From: Nevskiaceae bacterium | GTDB lineage: Bacteria; Pseudomonadota; Gammaproteobacteria; Steroidobacterales; Steroidobacteraceae | DNA length: 64,000 bases | Reading direction: 5' to 3' | Assembly: GCA_018883185.1 (NCBI GenBank) | Contig: VEQP01000002.1 | Span: 1-64,000, forward strand | Shown here: in pieces, positions 60,576 to 64,000 of the stretch | How the letters are laid out: the number at the start of each line of letters is the position of its first letter | How positions within the stretch are numbered: position 1 is the first letter of the stretch | The notes under the pieces: model-generated | The model's database searches: none | Told to the model about the DNA's origin: nothing | Seen by the model: only the letters and a program-made list of their open reading frames with translations | Program-made: the position numbers and the translations under genes

Positions 60576-62885
60576 CTAAAAGAGTTCGAGCGGGTCCACA
60601 TCAAGTGCCCAGCGCACCCGCCGCGCGGTGGGCAGGGCCTCGATCACGGGCACCCAGTCCTGCAGGAAACGATGCAGCGCGGTGCGGTCCGCGCTTTCGA
60701 GCAGCAATTGCGCGTGGTGCCGATCGGCGCGGCGCGCCATCGCCGCGGGTGCCGGGCCGAGCAGGCGGACGCGCCCGATCTGAAGACTTTCGCCTGCCGT
60801 GCGCGCGGCCTGCAGGAACTCCAGCGTCGTTTGCGCCTGGGGTGCCGAGGCACGCAGTGCGGCCAGACGGGAGAACGGCGGCCAAGCCGCGGTGCGTCTT
60901 TCCTCGAGAGCGGCGGCCGCAAAGGCGTCATATCCCCCCTCGAGCAGATTGCGCAGCAGCGGATGCTCCGGAAATTCGGTCTGGATCAGTACTTCGCCCG
61001 CACGTTCGGCACGTCCGGCGCGCCCCGCAACCTGCACGATGGTCTGCGCCAGGCGCTCCGCGGCACGAAAGTCCGTGCTGAACAGTCCGTGGTCGGCGTT
61101 GAGCACGATGGCTAGCGTGAGCGCCGGAAAGTCGTGGCCCTTGGCCACCATCTGCGTGCCGACCAGTATGCGTGCGGCGCCGCTCGCTACGCTGGCGACG
61201 ACGGCGTGCAAATCCTCGTTGCGTCGGATGACATCGCGGTCGAGCCGCGCAATGCCGACACCCGGAAAGGTTTCGGCCAGCACCTCTTCGATCCGCTCCG
61301 TGCCCTGTCCCACGGTTTTCACGGCGTAGCCGCATTGCGGGCATTGCCGGGGCAGACTGCGATCGGCCCCGCAATGGTGGCAGCGCAGACGGTCGGCCTG
61401 ACGATAGACCGTCATGCGTGCATCGCAGGCGAGACACGGCGCCAGCCAGCCGCAGGCGGTGCAGGCGAGGGTGGGCGCGTAGCCGCGCCGGTTGATGTAC
61501 ACCAACACTTGACCGTCGGCAGCCAGGTGTCGCTCGATGCTGCGCACGGCGGTGGTCGAGAGGCCCGCGTGCATCGACTCGCCGCGCACATCGAGCAGGC
61601 GCAGCGTCGGCGGTTGCGCCGAGGCCGTGCGCTGCGGCAGCGATAGGCGGGTCAGCCGCCCCGTGGCGGCGTTATGCAGCGACTCGAGCGATGGCGTCGC
61701 CGAGCCGAGCACAATGGGCAACCCTTCCCGTTGCGCCCGCACCAGCGCCAGATCCCGGGCTGAGTAGCGAAAGCCGCCCTCCTGCTGCTTGAAGGACGCA
61801 TCGTGCTCCTCATCGACGATCACCAGTCCCAACTGCGGCAGGGGCGCAAACACTGCCGAACGGGTGCCGATCACGATATCGGCTGATCCGGAGTGCGTGC
61901 TGCGCCACGCAGCGAGGCGCTCGGTGTCGGTGAGCCCGGAGTGCAACACGGCGAGCCTCGCCTGCGGGAAGCGTGCGGCGAAGCGTCCGACGAGTTGTGG
62001 GGTCAGACCGATTTCGGGCACCAGCACGAGCACCCGCCGTTGTCGTGCCAACTGCCGCGCCGTGAGGCGCAGATACACCTCAGTCTTGCCGCTGCCCGTG
62101 ATGCCATGGAGTAGCCAAGCGTGGAAACCGTCCTCATCGCTAGCTGTGATTGCCTGCAGTGCGGCCTGCTGGCCCTCGGTGGGGTGGGGTTCGGTCACGG
62201 CCGGTTCGCGAGCGGGTGCTGCTTCGGGCGTGCTCACCGGGCGTTCGCCGCGCAGCACCCAACCACGTTCTCGTAGGGCTTTGGCCGCCTCCCGCCAACC
62301 CGGGCTCTTCAAATCGAGCGCCGCCGCACTCCAGCCGTCCCCGCGCCCCTCGGGAGCGGCCTCGGCGAGCTGCTCGAGCAGGGCGCGTTGCCTGGGTGCG
62401 CGACGGGGTTCACCCTTGGCGAGTGCTTCGTGCCCGACGGCGGTGATACACCAACATTCCTCGATCGCCTGCAATGAGGCGCCGTCGCGCAGCAGCTTCG
62501 GCAGGGCTGTCGCGATGACCTCTCCAAGCGGATGGTGGTAGTAGTCGGCGGCCCATTGCAGGGTCTGCAGCAGAGCGGGGCCAAAGCTCGGCTGATGGTC
62601 GATTACCGATGAAATCCGTTTCAGTTTCGAAGTTTCAACACTTGATTGATCAACCAGTGAAACAACTACCCCCACGATTATCCGATTTCCGAAGGGGACC
62701 CAGACCCGCATCCCGACCTCGATGGTGGCAGCCGCGGCGCGCGATTCAGGGTCGGCCGGCTCGGTCATCGTGGCCGGAGGCAAGTAATCGAAGCTGCGCC
62801 GCAGCGGCGAATCAAGGACCACGCGGATGATCGAACCCGGCGGGTTCGCAGCCGCCAACGGCTCTGCCGTAGGGGTGGCGGTCAT
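60576..62885 (-). CDS. priA: Primosomal protein N' (PriA helicase)
   Basis: 769 residues from ATG 62885; the open frame to 63008 is intergenic. The DNA-binding N-terminal domain (SPLRRSFDYLPP) is followed by helicase motifs: GITGSGKTEVYL (Walker A), VDEEHDASFKQQEG (DEEH), GSATPSLES, VYINRRGYAP, and a zinc-binding Cys cluster (CTACGWLAPCLACD, CHHCG, CPQCG), then GTERIEE and VGTQMVAKGHDFP. PriA restarts stalled replication forks. DnaA-box-like sites lie immediately upstream. Confidence 0.96.
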   Translation of the reverse strand: MTATPTAEPLAAANPPGSIIRVVLDSPLRRSFDYLPPATMTEPADPESRAAAATIEVGMRVWVPFGNRIIVGVVVSLVDQSSVETSKLKRISSVIDHQPSFGPALLQTLQWAADYYHHPLGEVIATALPKLLRDGASLQAIEECWCITAVGHEALAKGEPRRAPRQRALLEQLAEAAPEGRGDGWSAAALDLKSPGWREAAKALRERGWVLRGERPVSTPEAAPAREPAVTEPHPTEGQQAALQAITASDEDGFHAWLLHGITGSGKTEVYLRLTARQLARQRRVLVLVPEIGLTPQLVGRFAARFPQARLAVLHSGLTDTERLAAWRSTHSGSADIVIGTRSAVFAPLPQLGLVIVDEEHDASFKQQEGGFRYSARDLALVRAQREGLPIVLGSATPSLESLHNAATGRLTRLSLPQRTASAQPPTLRLLDVRGESMHAGLSTTAVRSIERHLAADGQVLVYINRRGYAPTLACTACGWLAPCLACDARMTVYRQADRLRCHHCGADRSLPRQCPQCGYAVKTVGQGTERIEEVLAETFPGVGIARLDRDVIRRNEDLHAVVASVASGAARILVGTQMVAKGHDFPALTLAIVLNADHGLFSTDFRAAERLAQTIVQVAGRAGRAERAGEVLIQTEFPEHPLLRNLLEGGYDAFAAAALEERRTAAWPPFSRLAALRASAPQAQTTLEFLQAARTAGESLQIGRVRLLGPAPAAMARRADRHHAQLLLESADRTALHRFLQDWVPVIEALPTARRVRWALDVDPLELF

Positions 62886-62894
62886 GGCGTGAAG

Positions 62895-62929
62895 TTGTCC
62901 ACAGAGCGTGTGGATAACGTTGTGGATAG
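62895..62929. promoter_or_regulatory. Cluster of three DnaA boxes upstream of priA
   Basis: TTGTCCACA (62895-62903, one mismatch to TTATCCACA), TGTGGATAA (62909-62917, perfect on the minus strand), and TGTGGATAG (62921-62929, minus, one mismatch). All three lie within 35 bases and begin 10 bases upstream of the priA start. The first two also form the inverted repeat TCCACA-5-TGTGGA. Confidence 0.65.
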
Positions 62930-62980
62930 TCGGGTTTTCAAGCGAAATTCCCAGCGATTTTCCGCAGATTCGTGTGGACC

Positions 62981-62997
62981 TGGTCAAGAATTGACCA
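62981..62997. repeat. 17-base perfect inverted repeat, possible operator
   Basis: TGGTCAA, GAA, TTGACCA: 7-base perfect arms in the priA/EamA intergenic region, about 100 bases upstream of priA and 115 bases downstream of the EamA stop. Size and symmetry fit a dimeric regulator site. No T run follows, so it is unlikely to be a terminator. Confidence 0.4.
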
Positions 62998-63111
62998 CTG
63001 CCAGACAAATCCTTTTAAATCAATGTCTTGGCGCGCGGCTTGGTCGCTGAGCACCCGTTTTACGACAGTTTTGTTACTTGGTTTCTGCAGCACTGTGCGT
63101 AAGTGCCTGAT

Positions 63112-64000
63112 TTATCGTTGATCCGCCTCGGCAGGCTTGGTCTGCTCTGCCGGCGCAGCCTCGCTGCGGTTCTCCCGCCAGGCCACGTACACGCCCGCCG
63201 AGATGACAAGCCCTGCGCCCCACAGCATGGTGCCGTTCGGCAGCACCGTCCAGACCGCCCAGTCGATCAGAATGCCCCACAGGATGGCCGTGTACTCGAT
63301 GGGCGCCACCACGGCAGCGGGCGAGTGCCTGAAGGCCTCGGTGATGTAGTGCTGACCCACCCAACCGAGACCGCCTGCGACCACCAGCAGACCCCAGTCG
63401 CTGCGGCGAATGGCGACCCAGCCGGCGGCGGCGAGCGCACCCGCGATGAGCAGTACCACGACTAGATAAGTGCACACCATGCTGCTCGAGGTCTCGGTTC
63501 GGGCGAGTACCCGAGCTGTCAGTACGACGAAGGCGTAACACAGGGCCGAGACGGCGGCGGCGATGCCTGTCCACAGCGACATCCCGTCAGGCCGAGGCTG
63601 CAGGATGATCAGCACACCGATGAAACCGAAGACGATGGCCAGCCACCGACCGGCATCGACTTTCTCCGCCAGCCACCAAGCCGCAAGGGCGGCTACCAGC
63701 AGCGGGGCGGCCATATACACCGAGTAGACCGAGGCCAAAGACGCGTGGCGCAGGGCGTAGACGAAGGTGATCAGCATTACCACGCCGAGCACGGCCCGCA
63801 GCAGGTGCAAGCCGAGGCGCGTGGGCTTGAGGTCACTCAGCCTGCCAGACCAGATCAGCGGCAGGAACACGAACGGCAATGAGGCCGCGGCGCGCATCGC
63901 CGTAACCTGCATCGGTGGGTAATACGCCGCAAACACCTTCAGCAGCGCATCCATGAGTGAGAACGCGGCCACGGCGACGAACATCGCCAGCACGCCGCGA
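63112..64000 (-). CDS. EamA/DMT-family transporter, 5' end cut by window
   Basis: At least 293 residues with ten hydrophobic helices in two EamA repeats (first near LLRAVLGVVMLITFVYALRH, second near HYITEAFRHSPAAVVAPIEY). The first helix (LAMFVAVAAFSLMDALLKV) normally follows a few residues, so the true start is probably just beyond base 64000; GTG 63993 is the first start inside the window. The family exports amino acids or metabolites; S-adenosylmethionine or riboflavin-type carriers are relatives. The C-terminal tail is Glu/Ala-rich. Confidence 0.85.
   Translation of the reverse strand, partial: RGVLAMFVAVAAFSLMDALLKVFAAYYPPMQVTAMRAAASLPFVFLPLIWSGRLSDLKPTRLGLHLLRAVLGVVMLITFVYALRHASLASVYSVYMAAPLLVAALAAWWLAEKVDAGRWLAIVFGFIGVLIILQPRPDGMSLWTGIAAAVSALCYAFVVLTARVLARTETSSSMVCTYLVVVLLIAGALAAAGWVAIRRSDWGLLVVAGGLGWVGQHYITEAFRHSPAAVVAPIEYTAILWGILIDWAVWTVLPNGTMLWGAGLVISAGVYVAWRENRSEAAPAEQTKPAEADQR

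Overview
The window is one dense stretch of bacterial chromosome: high GC, short or overlapping gene junctions, no gap over about 260 bases, and no insertion sequence, prophage or CRISPR array that I can see. Gene content and order (dprA-smg-topA beside def-fmt-rsmB-DUF4390-ntrY-ntrX; dsbA, cytochrome c4 and engB next to polA; TonB-dependent receptors; an N-acylornithine-type carbamoyltransferase) point to a gammaproteobacterium on the Xanthomonadales / Nevskiales / Steroidobacterales side. That placement is inference from synteny and families.

Layout. 1-2300: a CHASE2 membrane sensor cut by the window edge and an unrecognised protein. 2400-7130: peroxiredoxin, tRNA-Arg(CCG), a large TonB-dependent receptor and a class A beta-lactamase-like hydrolase that appears to start at CTG. 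7085-15800 (minus strand): an operon of exported proteins (TPR-CHAT protease, caspase-like protease with EF-hand loop, coiled coil and DUF4384, OmpA-type protein, small secreted protein, FN3-S41 lipoprotein protease, YhhN protein) behind a CorA transporter. 15800-21900: dsbA, cytochrome c4, engB, a structured intergenic region in the Spot 42/ErsA position, polA, SCO1 and HiPIP. 22090-23490: acyl-CoA dehydrogenase and a small LptM-like lipoprotein.

23490-32640 (minus strand) is a compact arginine operon, argR-argG-DUF1611-argC-argD-argF'-argB-argH, followed by a thioesterase, a small membrane protein and lptM. Most junctions are 4-base ATGA overlaps, and two ARG-box-like operators 21 bases apart cover the argR start. 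No N-acetylglutamate synthase gene is present. A DUF1611 protein translationally coupled to argG sits in the operon, and the carbamoyltransferase has Ala where acetyl-type enzymes have Glu and succinyl-type enzymes have Pro. This is the most interesting metabolic observation.

32600-43600 holds an M48 protease and a probable phosphate-starvation locus: an OlsF-like ornithine-lipid acyltransferase divergent from PhoX across four 11-base-phased PHO-box-like half-sites, then a TonB-dependent receptor and two PhoD-type phosphatases. 43560-64000 is mostly housekeeping (aroE, rlmJ, topA, smg, dprA, def, fmt, rsmB, argS, priA). It also contains an NtrYX pair whose NtrX has a degenerate ATPase domain, a cluster of DnaA boxes upstream of priA, and an EamA transporter cut by the right edge.
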